Source: Oligoflexia bacterium
Lineage (GTDB): Bacteria > Bdellovibrionota > Bdellovibrionia > JABDDW01
DNA: 53,837 nucleotides
NCBI GenBank assembly: GCA_034439615.1
Contig: JAWXAT010000031.1
Coordinates: forward strand, 131,093 to 184,929
Direction: 5' to 3'
The number at the start of each line of letters is the position of its first letter. The first letter of the stretch is position 1. The notes below the pieces were generated by a model that made no database searches, was not told where the DNA came from, and saw nothing but the letters and a program-made list of their open reading frames with translations. Below are positions 28,904-38,997 of this stretch, in pieces. Both the position numbers and the translations under genes were made by a program.

Positions 28904-29953
28904 ATGGCCACAACTATGGCCGTTGGCGGACAAGCCGTTATTGAAGGCGTAATGATGCGCTCACCAAATTCAATGGCTGTCGCCGTTCGTCGTCCAAGTG
29001 ATAAAAAAATCATTGTTAAAGAATTTCAGTGGGTCAGTCTTTCTGAGAAACATCCGTTTCTTAAAAAACCAATTCTTCGCGGCATGACCATTCTTGTTGA
29101 ATCAATGATGAATGGAATAAGTGCTTTAAGTTTTTCAGCAGAACTTGCCTCACTTGAAGAACAAAAAGCCGATCCAACAAAACAAGCAGATAATAAATCT
29201 GAAGCGCTGACAAAGGGCGCTATCGTTGCAAGTATCGTGGTGGCTTTTGGAATGGGAATTTTCATGTTCGTAGTACTCCCGCATTTACTCACAGAGCTTT
29301 TTGGAAGATTTTTTCTAAATTCATTAGCTGTTGATACGTTTTCTTTTCATTTCATTGATGGACTCATAAAGATGTCGATTTTTATTGGGTATGTCATGGC
29401 CATTTCATTAATGAAAGATATCAAGCGCGTTTTTCAGTATCACGGTGCTGAACATAAAAGTATTTTCGCTTTTGAAAAACAATTACCATTAGTTATTGAA
29501 AATGCTCGCATTCAATCAAGATTTCATCCGCGATGTGGAACCAGTTTTATTTTAACTGTCATTTTAGCGTCGATACTTATTTTTAGTGCTGTGTTTCCAC
29601 TTTTACCGCGCCCTGATCTTTCGCCTGTTTTGACAAGTCTATTGTTTGCATTAATCAAAATTCCATTGATGCTCCCCATTGTTGGATTGTCATATGAATT
29701 TATTAAGCTCATGGGTAGTGATTCATGCCCAGCATGGTTAAAAACATTAAGTAAGCCTGGGCTTTTTATGCAAAATCTCACAACACGTGAACCTGATGAT
29801 GAGCAAATTGAAGTAGGTCTTGCTTCTCTCAAGGCATGTTTGTGGAGAGAAGAGAATTTATCGAAAGATCCTAAAAAGAAACGTGAAAGTTTAATTGAAT
29901 TTGAATCTATTTCTTCACCTGTTTTTGAACAGCGTCTCGCTGAACAAGCCTAG
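28904..29953 (+). CDS. DUF1385 family membrane protein
   Basis: The product (349 residues from ATG at 28904) begins [31 protein letters not shown], the diagnostic DUF1385 (YqhQ-type) N-terminus. Four predicted helices follow, around [53 protein letters not shown] and [16 protein letters not shown], with the conserved [15 protein letters not shown] and HPRCGTSF motifs. The His/Cys pattern suggests metal or cofactor binding, but no function is known. The frame is open upstream to 28733, but that part overlaps rpmE and has no family match; an ATG at 28916 is an alternative start. Confidence 0.85.
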   Translation: MATTMAVGGQAVIEGVMMRSPNSMAVAVRRPSDKKIIVKEFQWVSLSEKHPFLKKPILRGMTILVESMMNGISALSFSAELASLEEQKADPTKQADNKSEALTKGAIVASIVVAFGMGIFMFVVLPHLLTELFGRFFLNSLAVDTFSFHFIDGLIKMSIFIGYVMAISLMKDIKRVFQYHGAEHKSIFAFEKQLPLVIENARIQSRFHPRCGTSFILTVILASILIFSAVFPLLPRPDLSPVLTSLLFALIKIPLMLPIVGLSYEFIKLMGSDSCPAWLKTLSKPGLFMQNLTTREPDDEQIEVGLASLKACLWREENLSKDPKKKRESLIEFESISSPVFEQRLAEQA

Positions 29954-29969
29954 CTCATGGAAACTTTGA

Positions 29970-31034
29970 ATGTTTAAAAAACTACACGTCTTTGAGGCGC
30001 GCTATACTGAGCTGGGTTCACTTTTATCTGATCCTAATGTTACGAGTAATCCAAAAACATATACGGCTTATATGAAGGAGTACGCTTCACTTCAAGAGTT
30101 GGTGGATTCTTATCGCGAGTATAAAAAAATTAAATCCGATTTTGAATCTACAAAACTCATGATGGATACAGAAAAAGATCAATCGCTTCAAGAGATGGCA
30201 AAACTTGAACTACCAGGCATTGAAGCAAAACTACACAAGCTTGAGGCAGAATTAAAACTTCATCTTCTGCCAAAAGATCCAAACGATGATAAAAATATTT
30301 TTGTAGAGATTCGATCGGGAGCTGGTGGTGATGAGGCCGCTTTATTTGTTGAATCGCTTTATACAATGTATATGAAGTTTGCGCAAAAAAATGGTTGGCA
30401 AATTGAAATGATGTCCATGGCCCCTGGTAACATGGGTGGATTTAAAGAAATTATCATGGGCATTAAGGGCAAAAAAGTATTTAGTAAGCTTAAATACGAA
30501 AGTGGTGTTCATCGAGTTCAGCGTGTTCCAAAAACTGAAACACAAGGTCGCATTCACACATCAACAGTTACTGTGGCTGTTTTACCCGAAGTTGAAGAGG
30601 TTGATATTAATATTAACCCCTCAGATTTAAAAATCGATGTTTTTAGAAGTGGTGGCCCTGGAGGGCAAAGTGTTAACACGACTGACTCTGCTGTTAGAGT
30701 AACTCACGTTCCTTCGGGTGTGGTTGTTGTCTGCCAAGATGAGAAATCACAAATTAAAAACAAAGCTAAAGCACTTAAAGTTTTATATGCACGCATGTAT
30801 GATGCTGAAATTCTTAAAGCGCAAAATGAATTATCTTTTCAAAGGCGCGGGCAAATTGGCACGGGTGATCGCAGTGAGCGAATTCGCACGTATAATTTTC
30901 CACAAGGTCGTGTGACGGATCACCGCATTGGTCTTACGCTTTATCAAATAGATAAAGTGATCGCTGGTGATCTTGAAGAAGTGATTGAGCCGTTAATTGC
31001 ACATCACCAGTCTGAAGCGTTAAAGAGTCAATGA
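29970..31034 (+). CDS. prfA: Peptide chain release factor 1
   Basis: RF1 recognises UAA and UAG and triggers release of the nascent protein. The 354-residue product has the catalytic GGQ (231-233, in FRSGGPGGQSVNTTDSAVRVTH), whose glutamine is the substrate of the downstream prmC product. The stop-codon recognition loop reads VQRVPKTETQGRIHTS; the PxT tripeptide marks it as RF1, not RF2 (which has SPF), with Lys in the middle position. The start ATG at 29970 follows the DUF1385 stop by 16 bases with no strong ribosome site. Confidence 0.97.
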   Translation: MFKKLHVFEARYTELGSLLSDPNVTSNPKTYTAYMKEYASLQELVDSYREYKKIKSDFESTKLMMDTEKDQSLQEMAKLELPGIEAKLHKLEAELKLHLLPKDPNDDKNIFVEIRSGAGGDEAALFVESLYTMYMKFAQKNGWQIEMMSMAPGNMGGFKEIIMGIKGKKVFSKLKYESGVHRVQRVPKTETQGRIHTSTVTVAVLPEVEEVDININPSDLKIDVFRSGGPGGQSVNTTDSAVRVTHVPSGVVVVCQDEKSQIKNKAKALKVLYARMYDAEILKAQNELSFQRRGQIGTGDRSERIRTYNFPQGRVTDHRIGLTLYQIDKVIAGDLEEVIEPLIAHHQSEALKSQ

Positions 31035-31056
31035 TGACTGTTATGAGGGTGTTTAA

Positions 31057-31950
31057 TTGAGTACTGCTGAAGCATGGACAATTCAAAAAATCATTGATTG
31101 GACGACTAAACATTTTGTCTCAAAAGGCATTTCATCAGCGCGTCTGGATACTGAGCTTTTACTTGCGCGAGCACTTAGTTGTCGTCGATTAGATCTTTAT
31201 CTCAAATTTGATCAGCCGCTTAAAAATGAAGAGCTCAGTACTTTTAAAGAAATGGTAAAGCGTCGAAGTCAAAAAGAACCGGTTGCATATATTCTTGGTG
31301 AAAAAGAATTTTACGGCCGTGGTTTTTCTGTTGGCCCTGGTGTTTTGGTTCCAAGGCCAGAGACTGAGCATTTGATTGATGAAGTTCTAACTTGGGTGAA
31401 GCAAGGTGGTTTTACTTACAACGAACTTCGCATTTTAGATGTAGGCAGTGGTTCAGGTTGCATTGGTTTAACATTAGCAGCGGAACTTCCAAATGCCCGT
31501 GTAGTTTTATTAGATAGTTCACAAGTCGCGTGTAGTTTTACAGAAAGTAATGCACTTAAGCTTGGTGTTTCTGAAGTCGTTGAAGTTATTAATCAAGACT
31601 TTGAGAGTTATGCACAATCCACAACAGAGCAGTTTGACATTGTGGCTAGTAATCCCCCTTACATTGGCACCCTAGTTAAGTCTGAACTGCAAGAAGATGT
31701 GCGTCGCTATGAGCCAGAACAAGCACTCTTTGGTGGAAGTCGAGGTGATGAACTTATAAATCGCTGGATGCCTTCGTACATTAAACTTTTAAAACCATTA
31801 GGACTTTTAGTTTTTGAAATTGGCTCAGACCAAGGTGAAGTTGCTAAAAAAATTCTGGCTGATTCAAAAGATCTAGACCAGGGCCGCTTGGCCGCAGATT
31901 ATTCTGGCCACCCGCGAATCGTGCGTGCCATCAGAAAAGAAAATCTGTAA
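31057..31950 (+). CDS. prmC: Release factor glutamine methyltransferase
   Basis: PrmC methylates the GGQ glutamine of release factors with S-adenosylmethionine. The 297-residue product has the helical N-domain, the SAM-binding motif ILDVGSGSGCIGLTLA (residues 126-140) and the catalytic NPPY (199-202) that holds the glutamine side chain. Start is TTG at 31057, the only reasonable start given alignment of the N-terminal helix. Its place directly after prfA is the usual arrangement. Confidence 0.95.
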   Translation: MSTAEAWTIQKIIDWTTKHFVSKGISSARLDTELLLARALSCRRLDLYLKFDQPLKNEELSTFKEMVKRRSQKEPVAYILGEKEFYGRGFSVGPGVLVPRPETEHLIDEVLTWVKQGGFTYNELRILDVGSGSGCIGLTLAAELPNARVVLLDSSQVACSFTESNALKLGVSEVVEVINQDFESYAQSTTEQFDIVASNPPYIGTLVKSELQEDVRRYEPEQALFGGSRGDELINRWMPSYIKLLKPLGLLVFEIGSDQGEVAKKILADSKDLDQGRLAADYSGHPRIVRAIRKENL

Positions 31951-32005
31951 AATAAACATATAAAGTGTGAATTGCAGCACCAGTACAACAACAAGGTAAA
32001 ATAAA

Positions 32006-33271
32006 ATGGATAAAATCATAGTTGAAGGTGGTCACGTTCTTGAAGGGACCGTTCGTGTGAGTGGTGCGAAAAACTCAGCACTTCCCATATTGTTCGCCTC
32101 ACTTCTGGCTTCAGGAAAACATACATTTAAAAATGTTCCCCATCTTAAAGATGTGGAATCAACATTAGAACTTTTGGGAAGTCTTAATTGCAAAACTTCA
32201 TTAGCTGACAACACAGTTATTATTGAAAGTGAAGAAGCAAAAAATCTTGAAGCACATTATGATCTTGTTCGAAAAATGAGAGCCAGCGTTTTATGTCTTG
32301 GCCCACTTATTTCTCGCTACGGTTTCGCGCGCGTGAGTCTTCCGGGAGGTTGTGCCATAGGTGCGAGGCCCATTAATCTTCACCTTGAAGCTTTAGAAAA
32401 AATGGGCGCGACTATTAAAATTGAAGAGGGTTATGTCGAAGCCACGTGTAAGAAACTTCAAGGCACGACTATTATTTTTGACACAGTAACTGTTACGGGA
32501 ACTGAAAACATAATGATGGCCGCTGTTTTGGCCGAGGGTACAACTCTTTTAGAAAATGCTGCTAAAGAGCCAGAGATCGTAGATCTTGCTGAGTATCTCA
32601 ATAAAATGGGCGCAAAAATCACAGGTCATGGCACAAGCATTATCACTATTAAAGGTGTGGGAAGTCTTAAGGCTACACAACACGAGGTGATGCCTGATCG
32701 TATTGAGGCGGGCACACTTGTGATTGCGGGTGCCATCACAGGTGGTGAAGTAACGGTTGAAGGGTTTAACCCGGTAATTATTGAATCACTTATTATGAAG
32801 CTCTCTGAAATTGGATTTAAAATTCAATCACTCACTGGGAAAGCTTCGGGCGTTCGTGTTTCATCATCCGGAAAATTTTTCCCCGCTACCGATATTACAA
32901 CCCAACCATATCCTGGTTTTGCCACAGATCTTCAAGCGCAGTTCATGGCATTAATGTGTGTTGCTCAGGGGACAAGCATTATTACTGAAACTATTTTTGA
33001 AAATCGATTTATGCACGTAACAGAACTTTCACGATTAGGCGCAGATATAGCACCAAAATCAAGAGTAGCGATCGTTCGCGGAAAACCAAATGGCCTCACC
33101 GGCGCGCCAGTAATGGCAACCGATCTTCGAGCCAGCGCTTCACTTGTGCTTGCAGGTCTTGTGGCAAAAGGAAAAACCCAAGTCAGTCGCATTTATCATT
33201 TAGATCGCGGCTATGAAAACCTAGAAAAGAAACTTCAAAGCTTAGGCGCATCGATTCAGCGAGTTCCTTAA
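32006..33271 (+). CDS. murA: UDP-N-acetylglucosamine 1-carboxyvinyltransferase
   Basis: MurA makes the first committed precursor of peptidoglycan by transferring enolpyruvate from PEP to UDP-GlcNAc, in the cytoplasm. The 421-residue protein begins with the conserved [29 protein letters not shown]; the catalytic cysteine is present at position 116 in [16 protein letters not shown], so fosfomycin sensitivity would be expected from this residue. [10 protein letters not shown] and the [12 protein letters not shown] segment are also as expected. It closes the rho-to-murA run. Confidence 0.97.
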   Translation: MDKIIVEGGHVLEGTVRVSGAKNSALPILFASLLASGKHTFKNVPHLKDVESTLELLGSLNCKTSLADNTVIIESEEAKNLEAHYDLVRKMRASVLCLGPLISRYGFARVSLPGGCAIGARPINLHLEALEKMGATIKIEEGYVEATCKKLQGTTIIFDTVTVTGTENIMMAAVLAEGTTLLENAAKEPEIVDLAEYLNKMGAKITGHGTSIITIKGVGSLKATQHEVMPDRIEAGTLVIAGAITGGEVTVEGFNPVIIESLIMKLSEIGFKIQSLTGKASGVRVSSSGKFFPATDITTQPYPGFATDLQAQFMALMCVAQGTSIITETIFENRFMHVTELSRLGADIAPKSRVAIVRGKPNGLTGAPVMATDLRASASLVLAGLVAKGKTQVSRIYHLDRGYENLEKKLQSLGASIQRVP

Positions 33272-33288
33272 ATTTTGTCGGAGGGCAT

Positions 33289-33331
33289 AAAAAAACCGTC
33301 TCAGTTTCGATGGGGATGGAGCCTGAGACGG
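33289..33331 (-). terminator. Intrinsic terminator of the minus-strand secreted protein gene
   Basis: CCGTCTCAG (33296-33304) pairs perfectly with CTGAGACGG (33323-33331) around an 18-base loop. The run of seven A at 33289-33295 makes a T-tract on the minus strand, so it terminates the gene at 33360-33998; there is no T-tract on the plus strand after murA. Confidence 0.8.
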
Positions 33332-33359
33332 CTAACTTCAATACAAAACAGGGGATTGG

Positions 33360-33998
33360 TTACTTGAGTGCTGCGCTGACACTCATCGGAACGATGGCTG
33401 GGGAGCCATTGTTCTGAACAACAACATAACCGGAAATTCTTACGAGGTTACCTTGGAAGTGCTCAAGAGGTAATCGAGGGGCGATTACCTGAAGTGTTTC
33501 ACTGCCATTTTTAATAACGTATCCGCGATCTGTGTAGTAGGCTAAGTTGCCTTTAAAACTTTGTTTTAAGGAAGTTAGTTCCTCATCTTCTTTTTTTACA
33601 TGTGGAGCTGTGTACTTAAGATTAACCTCTTCGCCGACATAATTTTCAAACTCTAATGTATATGTGCGGCCGGGAATCGCGCGAACAGATTGTAAGTCAT
33701 AAACTAAATCGAAATCTTGAATGACTTGTGCGCAAATTCCAGTGTTAGGTACTGTTAAAACTGCGAGTTGTATAACGTGGGAATACGCATCTACTTTAAG
33801 TATTCGTACCAAAGCTTTTTCATGACACGGATTCGGCGCTGTTGCATGAATTGAGAGAACACCTCGTTCAGCATCTAATTTAACACTCTCTATATGTGCA
33901 GTGCCGTGATCGACTTTGTGGTCTGCAGCCTTTGCGAAGCCTGAGATTGCTAGTACGGTTGCGATATAAACTAAGATCAATATTCTTTTTGTTGCCAT
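33360..33998 (-). CDS. Secreted hypothetical protein
   Basis: The 212-residue product has a clear signal peptide (MATKRILILVYIATVLAISGFAKA, cleavage before ADHKV). The mature part looks all-beta: an Ig-like stretch (AHIESVKLDAERGVLSIHATAPNPCHEKALVRILKVD) and a C-terminal stretch with alternating hydrophobics ending VPMSVSAALK. Two cysteines (PNPCHEK and NTGICAQ) may form a disulfide. The ATG at 33998 has GAGGGT upstream; a GTG five codons earlier overlaps that site. No family recognised. Confidence 0.65.
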   Translation of the reverse strand: MATKRILILVYIATVLAISGFAKAADHKVDHGTAHIESVKLDAERGVLSIHATAPNPCHEKALVRILKVDAYSHVIQLAVLTVPNTGICAQVIQDFDLVYDLQSVRAIPGRTYTLEFENYVGEEVNLKYTAPHVKKEDEELTSLKQSFKGNLAYYTDRGYVIKNGSETLQVIAPRLPLEHFQGNLVRISGYVVVQNNGSPAIVPMSVSAALK

Positions 33999-34171
33999 TT
34001 TCTTTACCCTCACGGGTACTCACTAGAGCAACCGCTGTGCCAATAATTTACACACTTAATGAAGAATTTATTTGATTTGGCGCGTGACGCACTGCTTTAG
34101 TGGTTCCAGAGTTGGTTTGAATTAAACTTGTGCCTAGTTTCAATTTGGAACTTTGCACGCACGGAGGACCC

Positions 34172-34531
34172 ATGTCGGAACTAGAGAATTGTCTGTTTTG
34201 CAAGATCGTGAAAGGGCTGATTCCCTCTCAGAAGGTATATGAAGATGAGAAGATCCTAGCGTTTAAAGACATCTCAGCTCAAGCCCCCATTCATTATCTT
34301 TTTATTCCAAAGAAGCACTACCAAAGTCTTGCGGATGTACCACTTAGTGAAATGTCAATAATGACGGAGCTCTTCACAGCTATGCGTAAGGTTGCTGATC
34401 AAGAGGGTGTTTCTGTAGGTGGTTTTCGAAACGTTATTAATACCCGGAAACAGGGTGGCCAGACTGTGGACCATCTGCACGTGCACCTGTTGGGCGGACG
34501 CTTAATGGGGGGGGATATGACGGGAGCTTAA
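34172..34531 (+). CDS. HIT-family (HinT-like) nucleotide hydrolase
   Basis: The 119-residue product is a typical branch-1 HIT protein: NCLFCKIVKGLIPSQKVYEDEKILAFKDISAQAPIHYLFIPKKH at the start and the histidine triad VDHLHVHLLGG near the C-terminus. HinT enzymes hydrolyse purine nucleoside phosphoramidates and AMP-lysine. The ATG at 34172 is preceded by GGAGGA; an in-frame ATG at 34130 would add 14 residues with no counterpart. Its last 95 bases overlap the convergent selB frame. Confidence 0.92.
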   Translation: MSELENCLFCKIVKGLIPSQKVYEDEKILAFKDISAQAPIHYLFIPKKHYQSLADVPLSEMSIMTELFTAMRKVADQEGVSVGGFRNVINTRKQGGQTVDHLHVHLLGGRLMGGDMTGA

Positions 34532-36104
34532 AAGGTTTTCTCACCAACTCTTTTCTAAAAGTAAAATGCAGGCGATCACAAAACTCTAATAAATGAATGA
34601 AATGCTTGCGGCCAATTTTAAAAAAGTCACGAGCATGATCAAGGGTGAGTTCTTCGTGTTTTTGAAAGTGAGATTCAAGCCAATTTAAAAGTTCATTGTA
34701 ATGATCATTATGTAAAAAGTGATTTGCCTTCACATGTTTTACAAAATGAGCCTTCACTAATGTATGGGCTCGATCTAGTTCATCTTCTTTAACAAAACCT
34801 TCCCATTTTTTTTCTTCTAGTTCACGAAGAAGTCTTTCATCAATCATTTTGGGTTTTTCGGGTTTCACTTGTGGAATATTTTTTCGAAATAGATCGACGT
34901 ATTGTTTTACTTCTTCATTGGGTAGGCCAAGTCGTAATGCCCAATCTTCAAGATCATATTTTTCTGAGCCTTCACTCTCACGACACCATTTAATAAACTC
35001 ACGTGTATCTTGTGGTGGTGCGCTTTTAATTTGTCTAGTTGGAAGATACGCATCAAGTACATTACCCGCGGCAACTGTTTGGCCAAGACCTTCGATTCTC
35101 TCAGGTAAACGAACCACGAGTTTATCACCACGCATAATGGGTGCTGGCATTTCTAGATACGCGCGCCAAAAACCTTTGGGGTGTAATCGTAATTTTGCTT
35201 GTAGGCATAAGGTGCCCACTTGAATTGTAGCTGTGAATTGTTTTTTCTGTTCAATCGCCCAATCGAGATTAAGCGCAAGGCTTCGTGCAAGGGGAGGTAG
35301 TTTTTCTTGAAATAATAAAACACTTCCACGCGGAACTTCTTCGGGTGAAACGCCATCTAAACCAAAAGCTACTCTACCCGCTGTTAACCATTTCTGTGGA
35401 GCAAAGTGTTCATGTCTTATGGTCTTAACAACTACGGGGCGTGGCTTTTTATTATTTGAGAGCCAAATAAGGCCGCGAGTTCCTGTTTCAATTTCACCCT
35501 CAGAAAATGAACCAGTAACAATAGAGCCCGCACCGTTGATGGTGAATATACGATCAAGAAAGAAGCGGTTATAAAAATGATTTGTGATTTGGCGAATTGG
35601 TTTAAAAAAAGTTTTTATTTTATTAATAGCATCGTGACGCGGAATATGATGAGAGACCAAAAGAAGTTCAGTTCTTACGTCGGGTAAAAAAAGCTTTTGG
35701 GCTTGTTCATATATTTCACTGGCTTGGTACTGAGCATCTTCTTTGGTGTCGGTGAGATCAGTTTTTGTCACAACGATCATGACTTGTTTTGTGCCTAGCC
35801 AATTTAGAATGCGAATATGCTCTAGGGTTTGTTCTTGGATTCCTTCATTCATTGCGATGATCAGACAGGCGCCGTCTACAGCACTTTGTCCAGCTACGAG
35901 GTGTTTAATGAAACTTTCGTGACCGGGACAATCAATAAATGAAATTCCAGGCACAGAAGCAAAACCAAGGTCTAGTGTCATGCCGCGAGTTTTCTCTTCG
36001 GGCAGACGATCGGGATCAAGGCCAGTTAGATATTTAACAAAGGTAGACTTACCATGATCAACGTGACCCGCTGTGGCAAGTATTAGGGATCTCACAACAA
36101 TCAT
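34437..36104 (-). CDS. selB: Selenocysteine-specific elongation factor
   Basis: SelB brings Sec-tRNA(Sec) to UGA codons marked by a SECIS hairpin. The G-domain is canonical: ATAGHVDHGKSTFVKYLTG (G1), LPEEKTRGMTLDLGFA (G2), DCPGHE (G3) and VVTKTDL (G4). EF-Tu-like domains follow, and the C-terminus is winged-helix, ending with FFKIGRKHFIHLLEFCDRLHFTFRKELVRKP, which matches the last SelB wing. The ATG at 36104 (GGAG upstream) fits the family start. At 555 residues it is shorter than E. coli SelB (614). About 30 residues past the natural end are proline-rich and antisense to the HIT gene. selA, selC and selD are not in the window. Confidence 0.92.
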   Translation of the reverse strand: MIVVRSLILATAGHVDHGKSTFVKYLTGLDPDRLPEEKTRGMTLDLGFASVPGISFIDCPGHESFIKHLVAGQSAVDGACLIIAMNEGIQEQTLEHIRILNWLGTKQVMIVVTKTDLTDTKEDAQYQASEIYEQAQKLFLPDVRTELLLVSHHIPRHDAINKIKTFFKPIRQITNHFYNRFFLDRIFTINGAGSIVTGSFSEGEIETGTRGLIWLSNNKKPRPVVVKTIRHEHFAPQKWLTAGRVAFGLDGVSPEEVPRGSVLLFQEKLPPLARSLALNLDWAIEQKKQFTATIQVGTLCLQAKLRLHPKGFWRAYLEMPAPIMRGDKLVVRLPERIEGLGQTVAAGNVLDAYLPTRQIKSAPPQDTREFIKWCRESEGSEKYDLEDWALRLGLPNEEVKQYVDLFRKNIPQVKPEKPKMIDERLLRELEEKKWEGFVKEDELDRAHTLVKAHFVKHVKANHFLHNDHYNELLNWLESHFQKHEELTLDHARDFFKIGRKHFIHLLEFCDRLHFTFRKELVRKPFKLPSYPPPLSVRPTGARADGPQSGHPVSGY

Positions 36105-36139
36105 TGAACACTCCAGGTGCATACCATAAACTTGAGTGA

Positions 36140-38980
36140 ATGGTAGCACAAGTCAAAAAATGGATTGTTAGAAGTTCTGACGGGCATATCTACGGCCCTT
36201 TTGAGGCGCACAAAGTTGGAGAACTTTTAGGCAAGGGTGTATTTTCTGGAGAAGAACAAGTTGCGATTTATCCAGCAGGTGATTGGATACCAATGTCTTC
36301 TGAAACAGAACTTTATAATTTAGTTCTGCAAGCACTGAGTGGAAGTTCGCCTAAAGCTCCACAATCTCAAAATCCACCAACTCAACAAAATCCAAAAGAT
36401 CCAATAACACAAACCGGGACACAAACCGGAACAGGAAGTGTTTCTACAAGGCGGCTTAAAAATACTCAGCGCACAAAAACTGTAAAAATTGCAGATGAAG
36501 ATGTAAGTCGCATCGATGTGCCACCATTTAAAAAACCCCAAGTCCCTACAGGGCAAAATAATCAACAACATAAAAATCAGCAGGTAAATCATCAGCCCAT
36601 TGAATTGAGTGATAAGAAAAAAATAAAACGAAAACAAGTTACTCTTGTTCCTTTAATATTTTTAGCTCTTGCGGGTGTGCTCTTTTATTTTGCGTTTAAT
36701 TATCCAAAATTAAATTCAAAGCGAAGTGCCATAAGCTTACTTCGACCGCAGATTTCAAAAAACAATGATCCTGCAAAATCAAAAGAGTTGGTAAATAAGG
36801 GTTGGGGGTATTTTTATAAAGATACCTATACAAATTATGTGCGTGCAGCTGAATCATTTGTTTTGGCGATTGAGGCTTCGCCCGCAAATGCTGAGGCGAT
36901 ATTAATGCTTCTCATGGCTGATCTTGAGCTCTGGCCGTTTGCAAAACAAGACAGTGGTGATCAAAGTACTGTCCAGGGTTTGTTGCAACTTATTGCTAAG
37001 GCTGATCCCTACGGTACACAAAGAAGTATTGCTGCAGCGATTGTTGATATTATTCTGAGTCGCGACGCAGAGGCGGGTGCAAAGATTGATGCAAGTCTTC
37101 AGACTCAGCCGGGGGAGGGGCGACTTTATGCGCTTAAGGGCCATCTCTTTTTTAACTCAGGTGAGTATCAACAAAGTATCGCCTACTACCAAAAAACTGC
37201 GTCACTACTTACGAGTTGGGTTAAATCAAATTACATGACGGGTGTTAATCATAGTAAGGCGGGTCTTGCTGGGCCTGCTCAGCAATTTTTAATTCAAGCA
37301 TTAAAAATGAATCCAAGTCATGCGGCTGCGCGATTGGAGCTGGGAATAGTTGAAGCGAAGTATTTTAATCACGATGAAAAAGCACGTGAGTATTTAACTG
37401 TTGCACTTGATTCTAACGAAAAGATATTGCCCGCAAACGAAGCTCGTGGGCGTATTTATTTGGCGATGCTTCTTGCGAAGTCAGGTGATAAAACGCGCAG
37501 TAAAAAAGAAGCAGAAAAAGCCTTGGCATTAAGTCCGTCTGATCCAGAGATTAAAGATCTTGTCTCTCGTTTTGCTGGGGGTGGTGTTAGTCCGGTATCA
37601 TCGGGTGATGATCGTCAGCACATGAATATTGGTGATCAATATATGCGCACGAATAATTATTTGGCTGCACAAGCGCAATTTAAATCAGCATTTTCTCTAA
37701 ATCCAAAAAATGCAAGAGCTGCTGTTCGTGCAGCCGAAGCCCTTTGGGGTCTTCATCAAAGCGCTGGAGCCATTGAGTATTTGCAAAAAGCAATTGCTGC
37801 GGATCCGAAGTTTATTACAAGTTACACTTTGCTTTCTGATTATAAAGCTCAGAGATTTGATTTTGACGGAGCTACACGTGCTTTAGAAATGGCTTTAAGA
37901 GTTAATCAAAAAAGCTATGAAGTATATCGTGGGTACGCACAGTTATTTTTAAGGCGTGCTGATTATTCTTCTGCCGAAGTTTATGCCAATCGTTCGCTCC
38001 AACTTTATGAGACCGACGTAAAAACAAATGAAATGATGGGTAGAATTCAATTAGCAAAAAAAGATGTTGTGAAGGCCCTTCAATACAGTAAACGCGCTAT
38101 TGATTTAGATCCAAGTAATGCTGAGGCTCAGGTTGAGTATGCAAGAGCAAAAGCGACATATGAAGGTGTGAAAGGTGCGTCTAATTATTTAAATCAACTT
38201 ATTGAAAAATATCCGATGCAACTTACATATCGTGTGGGTTTAGCGGAAATACTTTTAACTGATGAACAATATGCACCCGCAAGACAAATTCTTGAGCAAG
38301 TAGTAGCTGCTGATAATATGCATAAAGAAGCTTATTTGTTATTGGGTGATGCACTTTTTTTATCAAATGAACTTGAGGCAGCCCTTTCAAATTATCTTTC
38401 TTCCGCAAGAGTTGACCCCTCAGACCCGGCGGGATTATTTAGAGCGGGGGAGCTTTATCTAAAAGCAAAGAGACCAGCAGATGCTGAAAAACAATTTAAG
38501 CTCGTTATTCAGATCAATCCATTATTTCCAAGAGCGTATTTTAATATGGCCCGGGCTCATTATGATATGGGCACTGGAGATCTTGCACTTAAAGATTTAG
38601 AACAAGAAAAAAAGATGAATCCTAAATTGGCGGATCCCTATGAGTTTTCAGGAGACATCTTGCTTGCTTCGCGTAAGTATCAATTAGCCACGAAAGATTA
38701 TCAAAAAGCTGCTGAGATTAGACCTCTGGGAGCTGCAATTTATGTGAAACTTGCAAAGGCCTATAGGGGGCAGGGTTCTCTAGATGCAGCCCTTGCAATG
38801 TTAAGACTCGCATCGGCAAAAGAATCAGGTGTGGCTGAGATTTATAAAGAACAGGGCGCTATTTTTGAAACTAAGGGTATGGCCTCTGAGGCAGTTTCTA
38901 GTTATAAAAGATATTTGCAACTAGACCCCAGCCCACCTGACAAAGAAGCGGTTTTAAGTAAAATAAGAGAGTTAGAATAA
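36140..38980 (+). CDS. GYF_2-domain membrane protein with a long TPR array
   Basis: The 946-residue product starts with a GYF_2 (DUF4339) domain: KKWIVRSSDGHIYGPFEAHKVGELLGKGVFSGEEQVAIYPAGDWIPMS. A Gln/Thr/Pro-rich cytoplasmic linker to about residue 165 and one membrane helix (VTLVPLIFLALAGVLFYFAFNYP, about 172-194) follow. The rest, some 750 residues on the far side of the membrane, is a near-continuous TPR array, for example AEVYANRSLQLYETDVKTNEMMGRIQLAKKDVVKALQYSKRAIDLDPS. Such a protein may link a cytoplasmic GYF_2 sensor to a periplasmic scaffold. The start lies 35 bases from the divergent selB start. Specific function unknown. Confidence 0.85.
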   Translation: MVAQVKKWIVRSSDGHIYGPFEAHKVGELLGKGVFSGEEQVAIYPAGDWIPMSSETELYNLVLQALSGSSPKAPQSQNPPTQQNPKDPITQTGTQTGTGSVSTRRLKNTQRTKTVKIADEDVSRIDVPPFKKPQVPTGQNNQQHKNQQVNHQPIELSDKKKIKRKQVTLVPLIFLALAGVLFYFAFNYPKLNSKRSAISLLRPQISKNNDPAKSKELVNKGWGYFYKDTYTNYVRAAESFVLAIEASPANAEAILMLLMADLELWPFAKQDSGDQSTVQGLLQLIAKADPYGTQRSIAAAIVDIILSRDAEAGAKIDASLQTQPGEGRLYALKGHLFFNSGEYQQSIAYYQKTASLLTSWVKSNYMTGVNHSKAGLAGPAQQFLIQALKMNPSHAAARLELGIVEAKYFNHDEKAREYLTVALDSNEKILPANEARGRIYLAMLLAKSGDKTRSKKEAEKALALSPSDPEIKDLVSRFAGGGVSPVSSGDDRQHMNIGDQYMRTNNYLAAQAQFKSAFSLNPKNARAAVRAAEALWGLHQSAGAIEYLQKAIAADPKFITSYTLLSDYKAQRFDFDGATRALEMALRVNQKSYEVYRGYAQLFLRRADYSSAEVYANRSLQLYETDVKTNEMMGRIQLAKKDVVKALQYSKRAIDLDPSNAEAQVEYARAKATYEGVKGASNYLNQLIEKYPMQLTYRVGLAEILLTDEQYAPARQILEQVVAADNMHKEAYLLLGDALFLSNELEAALSNYLSSARVDPSDPAGLFRAGELYLKAKRPADAEKQFKLVIQINPLFPRAYFNMARAHYDMGTGDLALKDLEQEKKMNPKLADPYEFSGDILLASRKYQLATKDYQKAAEIRPLGAAIYVKLAKAYRGQGSLDAALAMLRLASAKESGVAEIYKEQGAIFETKGMASEAVSSYKRYLQLDPSPPDKEAVLSKIRELE

Positions 38981-38997
38981 AACTTGGAGAAACTAAA

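Noticed and set aside
33296-33331. Hairpin after murA as a terminator for murA
   Set aside because: The T-tract is on the minus-strand side (A7 before the hairpin on the plus strand), so it serves the convergent gene.
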